Shown here in pieces: positions 1 to 8,181 of a stretch of DNA of 64,000 nt. The DNA is from Chryseobacterium sp. ERMR1:04 (GTDB lineage: Bacteria > Bacteroidota > Bacteroidia > Flavobacteriales > Weeksellaceae), in assembly GCF_001297705.1 (NCBI RefSeq), contig NZ_LIRF01000008.1, positions 1,143,895 through 1,207,894 on the forward strand. Reading direction: 5' to 3'. The translations under genes were made by a program, and so were the position numbers. The notes below the pieces were generated by a model. The model saw only the letters and a program-made list of their open reading frames with translations. It had not been told where the DNA came from and searched no databases. Each line of letters begins with the position of its first letter. Position 1 is the first letter of the stretch.

Positions 1-420
1 GATAGAATCTGTCCCGTTAAATTCAATTCCGATCACTTCAGTTTCAAATTCTAGGTCAATTCCTTTATTAATCACTTCCTGAGCCAACGTATTATCAAAA
101 TCAGCTCTTGGAACCTGCCAAGTCCAGTCCCAGCCTTCACCGAATTTATCACTGAAATCAAAGATGCAAACTTCGTCACCTCTTAAGAAACGGGCGCCCA
201 ACTTTTTCTCAAAGCCCATTTTGTCGAGCGCAGGGAAAAGTCCGGCTTCATCAAAATGATCCATTACTCTGGGAATCAAGCTCTCGCCAACAACTAATCT
301 TGGGAATTTTGTTTTTTCGACAACTTTCACGTTGATATTGTTCTTCTTTAAGTATGAAGAAGATACGCATCCGGAAGGTCCAGCACCGATTACGAGAACA
401 TCAACAAATTCTTTGCTCAT
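1..420 (-). CDS. FAD-dependent halogenase/monooxygenase-like oxidoreductase, N-terminal part (runs off left edge)
   Basis: Only the first 140 residues are in the window; the start codon is the ATG complementary to 418-420. The N-terminus has a Rossmann FAD-binding motif VIGAGPSG (residues 10-17), then FPRLVVGESLIP (39-50), which is typical of flavin-dependent halogenases and of geranylgeranyl-reductase-like monooxygenases. WTWQVP at 99-104 resembles the WxWxIP motif of flavin-dependent halogenases, with Val for Ile. It is divergent from the tyrosine ammonia-lyase gene, with 99 bp between them, and genes of this type occur in flexirubin clusters, where ring hydroxylation or chlorination of the aryl head group would suit it. 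Halogenase versus hydroxylase cannot be decided without the C-terminal part. Confidence 0.8.
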   Translation of the reverse strand, partial: MSKEFVDVLVIGAGPSGCVSSSYLKKNNINVKVVEKTKFPRLVVGESLIPRVMDHFDEAGLFPALDKMGFEKKLGARFLRGDEVCIFDFSDKFGEGWDWTWQVPRADFDNTLAQEVINKGIDLEFETEVIGIEFNGTDSI

Positions 421-421
421 C

Positions 422-468
422 TTTGATTTTTTATTTTAATAATAACTTATATCTTTGCCGCAAAATTA
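422..468. promoter_or_regulatory. Divergent promoter region with back-to-back -7 boxes
   Basis: On the plus strand TATCTTTG lies at 450-457 and matches the Bacteroidota -7 consensus TAnnTTTG; a TTTG at 422-425 could be the -33 box but the spacing (24 nt) is longer than usual. On the minus strand TAATTTTG is read at 468-461. The two -7 boxes are separated by only three bases and would fire away from each other, towards the ammonia-lyase operon and the flavoprotein. Confidence 0.5.
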
Positions 469-519
469 GTGACAATTAATTAATATTTTATAAAATTATC
501 TACTATTACTTTTTAATTA

Positions 520-2043
520 ATGAAAATAAATAGCTTTTTAGAACTGAAAGATTTTCAGGATATCGTCGTAAATAATGAAAAAATAGAACTGGATGACACA
601 CTTTTAGCCAGAGTGGATGCGAGTTTTCAGTTTTTGAAAGAATTTTCTAGGAATAAAGTGATATATGGTGTGAACACAGGCTTTGGACCGATGGCTCAGT
701 TTAAAATCAGTGATGAAGATACTCATCAATTACAATACAATTTAATAAGAAGCCACTCTTCAGGGATTGGAAATCCGTTGCCTCCACAAGAAGTTAAAGC
801 TTGTATGCTGGCAAGATTAAATACGTTGTCTCTTGGAAATTCAGGAGTTCATCATTCTGTAGTTAATTTACTTAAGGAATTAATTAACAGAGAGGTTACT
901 CCATTGATCTTCGAACATGGAGGAGTAGGCGCAAGTGGAGATTTAGTGCAATTGGCACATTTAGCTTTAGTCCTTATTGGGGAAGGTGAAGTGTTCTATA
1001 AAGGAGAAAGAAAATCTACAAAAGAAGTTTTTGAGATTGAAGGACTAGAGCCCATAAAAGTAGAGATTCGTGAAGGTCTTGCTTTAATGAATGGAACTTC
1101 TGTGATGTCAGGAATTGGAATTGTAAATGCGTACAAAGCCAATCAATTAACTGAAATCTCAATTAAATTGTCTTGTGCAATAAATGAGATTGTTCAGGCG
1201 TATGATGATCATTTATCTGAAGCGTTGAACGGAACAAAAAAACACTACGGTCAACAAAAGATTGCAGAAAGAATGCGTGCGCATTTATCAGACAGTCAGT
1301 TGATCAGAAAAAGAGAAGATCATTTATATACTCATTTCGAAGAACAGGAAAAGGTATTCAAGGAAAAAGTTCAGGAATATTATTCACTAAGATGTGTTCC
1401 TCAAATCTTAGGACCTGTTTTAGATACATTGGAATACACGGAGAAGGTTCTTGAAAATGAAATTAACTCTGCGAATGATAACCCAATTATAGACGTTGAA
1501 GGTCAACATGTTTACCATGGCGGAAATTTCCACGGAGATTATATTTCTTTGGAAATGGACAAACTTAAAATTGTGGTAACCAAACTAACAATGCTAGCTG
1601 AAAGACAATTAAACTATCTTTTGAATGCTAAAATCAACGAAATCTTGCCTCCTTTCGTAAATTTAGGTAAATTAGGCTTTAATTTCGGGATGCAGGGGGT
1701 TCAGTTCACTGCAACTTCAACAACAGCAGAAAGTCAAATGTTGTCTAATTCTATGTATGTTCACAGTATTCCGAACAACAATGATAACCAGGATATCGTG
1801 AGTATGGGAACAAACTCAGCGGTAATCTGCAGAAAAGTAATTGAAAATGCTTTTGAAGTATTAGCAATTGAAGCCATCACGATTATTCAGGCCATTGAAT
1901 ATCTTGATTTTAAGGATAAAGTTTCATCTTCTACAAAAGAATTGTATGATGAAATAAGAAAGATCATTCCTGCGTTCTCAGATGATATGGTGATGTATCC
2001 TTATTTGGAAAAAGTAAAACAATATCTTAAAAACGGAAAATAA
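520..2043 (+). CDS. Tyrosine ammonia-lyase (HAL/PAL family), flexirubin starter unit
   Basis: 507 residues, the usual length of the aromatic amino acid lyase family. The Ala-Ser-Gly triad that cyclises into the MIO prosthetic group is at residues 138-140, in GGVGASGDL. The catalytic Tyr loop is at 49-56 (YGVNTGFG), and LQYNLIRSHSSG (71-82) carries the substrate-selectivity pair Ser-His. From memory the whole sequence closely resembles the characterised Flavobacterium johnsoniae tyrosine ammonia-lyase, including GGNFHGDYISLEMDKLK and SIPNNNDNQDIVSMGTNSAV. It should deaminate L-tyrosine to 4-coumarate, the aryl primer of the flexirubin polyene chain. It opens the plus-strand arm of the cluster. 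A histidine ammonia-lyase is the alternative, but the pigment context favours tyrosine. Confidence 0.9.
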   Translation: MKINSFLELKDFQDIVVNNEKIELDDTLLARVDASFQFLKEFSRNKVIYGVNTGFGPMAQFKISDEDTHQLQYNLIRSHSSGIGNPLPPQEVKACMLARLNTLSLGNSGVHHSVVNLLKELINREVTPLIFEHGGVGASGDLVQLAHLALVLIGEGEVFYKGERKSTKEVFEIEGLEPIKVEIREGLALMNGTSVMSGIGIVNAYKANQLTEISIKLSCAINEIVQAYDDHLSEALNGTKKHYGQQKIAERMRAHLSDSQLIRKREDHLYTHFEEQEKVFKEKVQEYYSLRCVPQILGPVLDTLEYTEKVLENEINSANDNPIIDVEGQHVYHGGNFHGDYISLEMDKLKIVVTKLTMLAERQLNYLLNAKINEILPPFVNLGKLGFNFGMQGVQFTATSTTAESQMLSNSMYVHSIPNNNDNQDIVSMGTNSAVICRKVIENAFEVLAIEAITIIQAIEYLDFKDKVSSSTKELYDEIRKIIPAFSDDMVMYPYLEKVKQYLKNGK

Positions 2044-3155
2044 TGAAAAAAAGGTTGATTTTATCTCTCGTACTCTTACTAGTCGGACAAGTGTTTTTTG
2101 CCCAAGAATTGGCTTTAGTCAAGGAAAAATCTAAAATTGGGTATATAAATAAATCCGGAAATTACGTTATTCAACCAAGCTTTGAAACTGCAAAAAGTTT
2201 TTCAGACGGGTTAGCCGCTGTGAAGGACGGTAAGGCTTGGGGGTTTATAGGAAAAGATGGGAAATTAGTCATTCAACCTTCATTTTCAAATATAAAAGAT
2301 TTCCACAATGGAATTTGTATTGTGGAAAAAGACAAAAATTGGTTTTATATCAACAAAAAAGGAGAGAAGCTTACAATGCCGTATTCAGACAAGTTATATG
2401 ACTTTAATGATGGGTTAGCTTTTATGAAAGTTGGGAATAAGATTGGCGCTTTTGATACGGATGGCAAAGTGGTTATTCATGCAGAATATGACATCATCAA
2501 GCCTTTTCAAAATGGTTTTGCAAGAGCTTCTAAAGATAGCCGTTGGGGAATTATTGATGCGAAAGGAAATGTAATTGTTCCTTTTGAATATGGTGATATC
2601 GGAGAATATGCAGATGGAACAACCTGGGCTAAGAAAGGAAGCTTATACGGAATTATTGAAGGAAAAGATTTTAAAATCATGGATGAGGTTGATCGAATCT
2701 GGGATTTTCAAGGTCAATCCATTACGTATGCCAAGAAAAAAGGAAAAATAGGATTTATTGATAAAACAGGAAATTGGGTAATTGAACCTAAATTCGATAA
2801 GGCGAGATCTTTTAATCAAAATTTAGCTCCTGTTTGTGTAAATAGTAAATGGGGATATATTGATACTACTGGAAATTATGTGATAGAGCCTACTTACAAT
2901 GATGCTGAGGTTTTCAGTAATGATAATCTTGCTCCGGTAAAAGGAAAAGATTGGGGCTTTATTGATAAGACAGGAAAACTGGTTATTCCAATGGATTACG
3001 ATATTTCTAAAAGCTTTGGATTTACAGAAAAAAATAAAGGATTCAATGATGGAGTCTCAAGAGTGAGAAAATCAGGAAAATGGGGCTTTATTGATAGATC
3101 TGGGAATCTATTAGGAAACAAATGGTTCAATAATGCAGAACTGTTTCAAAATTAA
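2043..3155 (+). CDS. Secreted WG-repeat protein
   Basis: 370 residues with an N-terminal signal peptide (KKRLILSLVLLLVGQVFFAQ). The rest is about eight to ten imperfect repeats of roughly 40-45 residues built on the pattern WGFIdkxGklVIxPxfd, the WG beta-hairpin repeat. No catalytic residues are evident; such proteins are usually periplasmic or outer-membrane associated and of unknown role. Its ATG overlaps the stop codon of the ammonia-lyase gene (TAATG), so the two are translationally coupled. This links it to pigment production or to an envelope response to it, but the function is unknown. Confidence 0.8.
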   Translation: MKKRLILSLVLLLVGQVFFAQELALVKEKSKIGYINKSGNYVIQPSFETAKSFSDGLAAVKDGKAWGFIGKDGKLVIQPSFSNIKDFHNGICIVEKDKNWFYINKKGEKLTMPYSDKLYDFNDGLAFMKVGNKIGAFDTDGKVVIHAEYDIIKPFQNGFARASKDSRWGIIDAKGNVIVPFEYGDIGEYADGTTWAKKGSLYGIIEGKDFKIMDEVDRIWDFQGQSITYAKKKGKIGFIDKTGNWVIEPKFDKARSFNQNLAPVCVNSKWGYIDTTGNYVIEPTYNDAEVFSNDNLAPVKGKDWGFIDKTGKLVIPMDYDISKSFGFTEKNKGFNDGVSRVRKSGKWGFIDRSGNLLGNKWFNNAELFQN

Positions 3156-3173
3156 AAAAACTACGACTAAGAA

Positions 3174-3905
3174 ATGAAATGTGCAATCATCACAGGTGGC
3201 TCAAGGGGAATCGGAAGAGCAATCTGTATAAAACTGGCAGAAGAGAAAAATTATCATATACTCATCAACTACACTTCAAACGAAGTTGCCGCTAAGGAAA
3301 CATTAGCTAAAGTAGAAGAACTAGGCTCTACAGGAGAAATTCTAAAATTCGATGTAGGCAATGCTGAAGAAACGCTAAAAGTTCTTGGAGAATGGCAGGA
3401 GAAAAATGCTGATTCAGTGGTTGAGGTTATTGTAAACAATGCCGGAATTACAAGAGATGGACTATTCATGTGGATGCCAAGTGAAGACTGGAACTCTGTG
3501 ATAAATACAAGTTTAAATGGATTTTTCAACGTAACCAATTTCTTTATTCAAAAATTGTTGCGTAATAAATATGGTAGAATCATCAATATGGTTTCTGTTT
3601 CCGGAGTAAAAGGAACAGCCGGCCAGACGAATTATTCTGCAGCAAAAGGTGCTTTGGTTGGCGCTACAAAAGCATTGGCTCAGGAAGTTGCCAAAAGAAA
3701 TATCACTGTAAATGCTGTAGCACCAGGGTTTATCAGAACAGATATGACGCAGGAATTCAATGAAGATGAATTGAAGGCGATGATCCCTGTCAACAGATTT
3801 GGAGAAGCAGAAGAAGTAGCTGATTTAGTGGCATTTTTAGCCTCTAAAAAATCTTCTTACATTACAGGTGAAGTGATTAATATTAATGGAGGAATCTATT
3901 CTTAA
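3174..3905 (+). CDS. 3-oxoacyl-ACP reductase-like SDR (FabG family)
   Basis: 243 residues, a classical short-chain dehydrogenase. The NADP-binding motif TGGSRGIG is at 7-14, NNAG at 88-91, and the catalytic Ser141-Tyr154-Lys158 are in the expected spacing (YSAAK). The C-terminus keeps the FabG-type end TGEVININGG. In this cluster it should reduce the beta-keto group after each polyene extension round, working with the ketosynthases and the hot-dog dehydratases. It starts 18 bp after the WG-repeat gene and is followed by an intergenic repeat before the ketosynthase gene. Confidence 0.88.
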   Translation: MKCAIITGGSRGIGRAICIKLAEEKNYHILINYTSNEVAAKETLAKVEELGSTGEILKFDVGNAEETLKVLGEWQEKNADSVVEVIVNNAGITRDGLFMWMPSEDWNSVINTSLNGFFNVTNFFIQKLLRNKYGRIINMVSVSGVKGTAGQTNYSAAKGALVGATKALAQEVAKRNITVNAVAPGFIRTDMTQEFNEDELKAMIPVNRFGEAEEVADLVAFLASKKSSYITGEVININGGIYS

Positions 3906-3994
3906 TGAATGTAACAATCTATCAATGTAACAATTTAACAATAGAGATTCAATTTAAAAATTGTTACGCTGGTAAACTGATACATTGTTAAATT
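3904..3994. repeat. Intergenic inverted repeat, class 'atcaatgtaaca', copy 1
   Basis: Imperfect palindrome: the left arm has ATCAATGTAACAATTTAACA and the right arm has the inverse pattern (TTGTTACGCTGGTAAACTGA, then TACATTGTTAAA). Related copies lie at 5522-5599, 21782-21852 and 22131-22218, all beside ketosynthase or ACP genes. The RNA would fold into a long A/U-rich hairpin. Confidence 0.7.
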
Positions 3995-4002
3995 TGAAAA
4001 AC

Positions 4003-5223
4003 ATGGAAAATAGGGTTGTAATTACCGGAATGGGAATTTATTCTTGCATCGGAACTTCTTTGGAAGAAGTAAAGGAATCCCTGTATCAAGGAAAATCAGG
4101 TATTGTTTTAGTAGACGAAAGGAAAGAATTTGGTTTCAGGTCAGGCCTTACGGGCGTGGTTCCAAAGCCGGATTTAAAAAGTCTTTTGAACAGACGTCAG
4201 CGTATAAGTATGGGCGAGGAAAGCGAATATGCTTATATGGCAACCAGCGATGCACTAAAACAGGCAAAAATTGATCAAGACTTTTTAGATAACAACGAAG
4301 TAGGAATTTTATACGGGAATGACAGTGTTTCTCAGGCAGTAGTAGAATCTATTGATATTGCAAGAGAGAAAAAAGATACCACTTTAATGGGTTCTGGGGC
4401 GATATTCAAATCAATGAATTCTACCGTAACCATGAACCTTTCCACGATATTTAAATTAAGAGGAATTAATCTTACCATTAGTGCAGCTTGTGCTAGCGGA
4501 TCTCATTCGTTGGGATTGGCTTATATGATGATTAAGAGTGGAATGCAAGACATGATTGTTTGTGGAGGCGCTCAGGAAACCAACAAATATTCAATGGCGA
4601 GTTTTGATGGATTAGGTGTTTTTTCAGTAAGAGAAAATGAGCCTACAAAAGCATCAAGGCCTTTTGATAAAGACAGAGACGGCTTAATCCCAAGCGGTGG
4701 AGCGGCCTCTTTAATTGTTGAAAGCTTAGAATCTGCACAGAAAAGAGGGGTAACTATTTTAGGGGAAATTATCGGATATGGATTTTCATCCAATGGCGGA
4801 CATATTTCAACGCCTAATGTTGACGGCCCTGCGTTAGCGATGAACAGAGCCTTGCAACAGTCTGGTTTAGAGGTGAAAGACATCGATTATATTAATGCTC
4901 ATGCGACTTCCACACCAATTGGTGATGCGAACGAAGCAAAAGCTATTTACGAGATCTTCGGGAGTGATGTTCCGGTGAGTTCTACAAAATCAATGACGGG
5001 TCACGAATGTTGGATGGCGGGCGCAAGTGAAGTTATCTACTCAATTCTGATGATGCAAAATGATTTCGTGGCTCCCAATATCAATTTGGAAAACCCTGAT
5101 GATGAGGCGAAAAGGATAAATTTGGTCTCTGAAACGAAAAATCAAAAAATTGACGTATTTTTGTCGAATTCTTTTGGATTTGGGGGCACCAATTCCGCAT
5201 TAATTGTTAAAAAGTTTGATTAA
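4003..5223 (+). CDS. Beta-ketoacyl-ACP synthase (FabF-like)
   Basis: 406 residues from the ATG at 4003; a TTG 18 bp upstream is in frame but lies in the repeat element, and MENRVVITGMG fits the family start. The Cys-His-His triad is complete: Cys163 (SAACASGS), His300 (INAHATSTPIGD) and His334 (MTGHECW). It should perform decarboxylative Claisen condensation on ACP-bound intermediates, extending the aryl-polyene chain. The next gene is an ACP, in the order reductase-ketosynthase-ACP. HATST in place of the usual HGTST is a small deviation. Confidence 0.9.
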   Translation: MENRVVITGMGIYSCIGTSLEEVKESLYQGKSGIVLVDERKEFGFRSGLTGVVPKPDLKSLLNRRQRISMGEESEYAYMATSDALKQAKIDQDFLDNNEVGILYGNDSVSQAVVESIDIAREKKDTTLMGSGAIFKSMNSTVTMNLSTIFKLRGINLTISAACASGSHSLGLAYMMIKSGMQDMIVCGGAQETNKYSMASFDGLGVFSVRENEPTKASRPFDKDRDGLIPSGGAASLIVESLESAQKRGVTILGEIIGYGFSSNGGHISTPNVDGPALAMNRALQQSGLEVKDIDYINAHATSTPIGDANEAKAIYEIFGSDVPVSSTKSMTGHECWMAGASEVIYSILMMQNDFVAPNINLENPDDEAKRINLVSETKNQKIDVFLSNSFGFGGTNSALIVKKFD

Positions 5224-5227
5224 AAAC

Positions 5228-5482
5228 ATGGAAAGGGAAAAAATTATTGCTATCGTTAATGATTTTTTGGTTAATGAATTCGAAGTTGACGGGGACGAAA
5301 TCCGTCATGACGGGAATCTTAAAACGACACTGGGCTTAGACAGCTTAGATTATATTGATATGGTAGTGGTTATCGAATCTAATTTCGGCGTGAAATTAGG
5401 CGAAGCAGACTTCAAAAAAATGATCACATTTGATGATTTTTATACGACAATTCAGAATAAAATCACGGAGAAAAACGCTTAA
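5228..5482 (+). CDS. Acyl carrier protein
   Basis: 84 residues from the ATG at 5228, four bases after the ketosynthase stop; a longer in-frame start at 5204 would overlap that gene and is unlikely. The phosphopantetheine attachment site is Ser39 in LGLDSLDYIDM, and the protein is acidic with the expected four-helix pattern. It probably carries the growing polyene or the aryl primer. The second ACP of the cluster is at 21856-22113. Confidence 0.92.
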   Translation: MEREKIIAIVNDFLVNEFEVDGDEIRHDGNLKTTLGLDSLDYIDMVVVIESNFGVKLGEADFKKMITFDDFYTTIQNKITEKNA

Positions 5483-5521
5483 TTATCGATTAAAATTTAC
5501 TCTAAATTAAATATTATAATA

Positions 5522-5599
5522 TACCAATTTAACAGTTTACCAATGCTTTACGTCTGATAAATTGTTACGCTGTTAAATTGATACATTGCTAAATTGGTA
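5522..5599. repeat. Intergenic inverted repeat, class 'atcaatgtaaca', copy 2
   Basis: ACCAATTTAACAGTTTACCA on the left is mirrored by GCTGTTAAATTGATACATTG and AAATTGGTA on the right, ending three bases before the next start codon. It is related to the copies at 3904, 21782 and 22131. Confidence 0.7.
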
Positions 5600-5601
5600 C
5601 T

Positions 5602-6486
5602 ATGAACAAGTGGAAAGGTAAATCTAAAGGCACAATTCTAGGATATCAAATATTCGTCTGGTGCATTAGAAATATTGGAGTCCGAAGTTCATATTTTGTC
5701 CTGTATTTCGTTGCTGCTTACTACTTTATATTCGAAAAAAAGAGCAATCAATACATCTCTTATTACTTTAAAAAACGCCTTAATTATACTTCTTGGAAAA
5801 CTAAATTTTCAATATTCAAAAGCTATTTTGTTTTCGGAAAGGTATTAATTGATAAAACGGCTATTTCTGCAGGGCTGAGAGATAAATTCACATATGAATT
5901 TGACGGAATTGAAAATCTTAGAAACCTTTTAGCAGAAAAAAAGGGTGGGGTTCTTATCAGTGCACACATTGGAAATTTTGAAATCGCAGAATACTTTTTT
6001 GCGGATATTGATTTTGATTGTCAGATTAACTTAGTGACAACAGATCAGGAAGTTACAGTGATTAAAGAATACTTGGGAAGTGTTTCAGTTAAAGAAAGTA
6101 ATATCAAATTTATTTATGTGAAAGATGATATGTCCCATATTTTCGATATCAATGAAGCGTTATCTAAGAATGAATTGATCTGCTTTACCGGTGATCGATA
6201 TTTTGAAGGGTCAAAATTCCTTGAAGCTGAGCTATTAGGGAAAAGCGCCAAATTTCCGGCGGGTCCTTTTCTGATTGCTTCCAGATTGGGTGTTCCTGTT
6301 GTCTATGTGTATGTAATGAAAGAAAAGAATCTTCATTATCACTTGTATGCAAGAGTTGCCGAGGCTGTGAAAAAGCGTGATGCACAAGGTCTTTTGCATT
6401 CTTATGTACAAAATCTTGAATCCATGATCAAAAAATATCCCCTTCAATGGTTCAATTACTTTGATTTTTGGGATGATATTGATTAA
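5602..6486 (+). CDS. LpxL/HtrB-like acyltransferase
   Basis: 294 residues. A hydrophobic N-terminal stretch (around 16-45) suggests membrane anchoring. The HX4E catalytic motif of lysophospholipid/lipid A acyltransferases is at His122-Glu127 (SAHIGNFE), and the later FPAGPFLIASRLGVPVVYVY segment is typical of the family. In aryl-polyene and flexirubin clusters such enzymes are thought to transfer or attach acyl chains; here it could acylate the pigment or a membrane acceptor, but no substrate is shown. It follows the ACP gene on the same strand. Confidence 0.82.
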   Translation: MNKWKGKSKGTILGYQIFVWCIRNIGVRSSYFVLYFVAAYYFIFEKKSNQYISYYFKKRLNYTSWKTKFSIFKSYFVFGKVLIDKTAISAGLRDKFTYEFDGIENLRNLLAEKKGGVLISAHIGNFEIAEYFFADIDFDCQINLVTTDQEVTVIKEYLGSVSVKESNIKFIYVKDDMSHIFDINEALSKNELICFTGDRYFEGSKFLEAELLGKSAKFPAGPFLIASRLGVPVVYVYVMKEKNLHYHLYARVAEAVKKRDAQGLLHSYVQNLESMIKKYPLQWFNYFDFWDDID

Positions 6487-6496
6487 TTTTCAATAT

Positions 6497-6580
6497 TTTT
6501 AGGGCAGCTTTTCCGTCTTCCGCTCCCAATCTTTTTTTGCTTTGGCAAAAAAAGGATTTTCGCTCAAGTCGGGCTGCAAA
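6497..6580. repeat. Dispersed Flavobacteria-type repeat element (GGGCAGC...GGGCTGC)
   Basis: The stretch runs from GGGCAGCTTTTCCGTCTTCC to TCAAGTCGGGCTGC and contains an internal hairpin, CTTTTTTTGCTTTGGCAAAAAAAGG-like. I recognise it as a dispersed intergenic element common in flavobacterial genomes; only one copy is seen in this window. Confidence 0.55.
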
Positions 6581-6597
6581 CAATTCAGCGTTGAAAA

Positions 6598-6630
6598 AGC
6601 CTTGTCAAGGTTTTAAACCTTGACAAGGCT
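6598..6630. repeat. Perfect 33-bp palindrome (AGCCTTGTCAAGG type)
   Basis: Arms of 16 bp, AGCCTTGTCAAGGTTT and AAACCTTGACAAGGCT, flank one base. Similar palindromes are at 27359-27390, 62088-62120 and, decayed, 62268-62297. It sits just before the TTG start of the oxidoreductase gene and could act as an mRNA hairpin. Confidence 0.8.
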
Positions 6631-6648
6631 GATGAAAAATTAATCTCC

Positions 6649-8181
6649 TTGAAAAAAACATACGACATATTAATTATCGGTAGCGGATTGGGAGGTCTTG
6701 TTTCGGCTCTAATTTTGGCGAAAGAAGGCTTGAAAGTCTGTGTCTTGGAGAAAAACAATCAGTATGGCGGAAATTTACAGACATTTTCCCGGGATAAACT
6801 AATCTTCGATACCGGAGTTCATTATTTGGGCGGACTCTCAAAAGGGCAAAACCTTCATCAATTCTTTTCTTATTTAGAGATTATAAATGATCTTGAACTT
6901 CATAAAATGGATGTTGACGGATATGATAAGATCACTTTTGGAGACGATGACATTGATTATCCCCATGCACAAGGGTATGAAAACTTTGTTAATCAACTCT
7001 CTCAATATTTTCCGGATGAAAAAGAAAATTTAGAAAATTACTGTGAAGAAATTCAGCGAATTTGCAATCAGTTTCCCAGATATAATGTCGTGGGAAAAGA
7101 TAATTACAATGAAGAAATTCTCCATTTAAATACAAAGAGATTCATAGAATCCATTACTTCAAATACAAAGCTGCAATCGGTTTTATTAGGTTCAAATTTT
7201 CTCTACGCGGGAGATTCTGAAAATATTCCTTTTCATGTGCATGCTTTAACGGTGAATTCATATATCCAAAGTGCGTATAAATGTGTGAAAGGAGGAAGCC
7301 AGATCTCAAAACTTTTAATCAGAAAACTAAGAGAATACGGCGCAGAGGTACACAAGCATGCAGAAGTTTCCGAATTTATTTTCAATGAAAAGAATGTTTT
7401 AATTGCTGTAAAAACTAAAGCAGGAAAAGAATATGCTGCAAAACAGTTTATTTCCAATATTGAAATCCGTTCACTCATTACATTAATTGGGCAGCAAAGA
7501 TTAAAAAAATCCTTTCTCAATAGAGTGTTAAGCTGGGAGCCTGTTTCTTCGTGTTTCAGTGTTTATCTGGTCTTAAAACCTCAGTCTATCCCGAATTTTA
7601 ATCATAATATTTACCATTATTCATCCGAAGAATTGGTTTGGAATGCCTATCGATACGATAAAAACAGTTGGCCGGAAACATATATGCTTTCTTCAACCCC
7701 TTCAACATTGCATCCTGAATTTGCAGAAAGTTTAACCGCTATTTCCTATATGGATTTTGCTGAAGTTAAAGCTTGGCAAAAAACAGTAAATACAGTTGTA
7801 GAAGAGCATGAAAGAGGAAAGCAATATGAAAAATTTAAGCAAGAGAAAGCCGAAAAAATGATTGATGCGCTGGCAAAGAAAATTCCAAACTTGCGACAGT
7901 CTATTAAAAAAGTATATACTTCTTCACCCTTATCTTACCGTGATTATATCGGAAGCTTTGAAGGAAATATGTACGGATATATAAAAAGCTCGGAGAACCC
8001 CTTAAAAACAATGGTTTCTCCAAGAACAAAGATCAATAATCTTTTTCTAACAGGACAGTCCGTCAATATGCACGGAATTTTAGGATGTACAATTGGTGCC
8101 TTCAATACCTGTGCTGAAATTTTAGGAAAAGAACTTGTTGATGAACGTTTGACACAAATGATTAATAATAATGAAATTTAA
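6649..8181 (+). CDS. Phytoene dehydrogenase-like FAD oxidoreductase (CrtI family)
   Basis: 510 residues beginning at a TTG codon; an upstream ATG at 6632 runs into a stop, so TTG is the best start for KKTYDILIIGSGLGG. The dinucleotide-binding motif GSGLGGLVSA is at 11-20, and the C-terminal LFLTGQSVNMHGILGCTIGA matches the FAD-binding end of CrtI/CrtO/RetSat-like proteins. It may desaturate, saturate or isomerise the polyene or the resorcinol precursor. It overlaps the next gene by 11 bp. The alternative is a general amine-oxidase-like flavoprotein. Confidence 0.85.
   Translation: MKKTYDILIIGSGLGGLVSALILAKEGLKVCVLEKNNQYGGNLQTFSRDKLIFDTGVHYLGGLSKGQNLHQFFSYLEIINDLELHKMDVDGYDKITFGDDDIDYPHAQGYENFVNQLSQYFPDEKENLENYCEEIQRICNQFPRYNVVGKDNYNEEILHLNTKRFIESITSNTKLQSVLLGSNFLYAGDSENIPFHVHALTVNSYIQSAYKCVKGGSQISKLLIRKLREYGAEVHKHAEVSEFIFNEKNVLIAVKTKAGKEYAAKQFISNIEIRSLITLIGQQRLKKSFLNRVLSWEPVSSCFSVYLVLKPQSIPNFNHNIYHYSSEELVWNAYRYDKNSWPETYMLSSTPSTLHPEFAESLTAISYMDFAEVKAWQKTVNTVVEEHERGKQYEKFKQEKAEKMIDALAKKIPNLRQSIKKVYTSSPLSYRDYIGSFEGNMYGYIKSSENPLKTMVSPRTKINNLFLTGQSVNMHGILGCTIGAFNTCAEILGKELVDERLTQMINNNEI

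Noticed and set aside
3985..4002. TTG start giving six extra residues on the first ketosynthase
   Set aside because: The codons lie in the intergenic repeat; the ATG at 4003 matches the usual family start.
6598..6630. Palindrome as a rho-independent terminator
   Set aside because: There is no T run after the stem on either strand, the same design recurs between clearly cotranscribed genes (27359), and the downstream gene follows at once; treated as a dispersed repeat.
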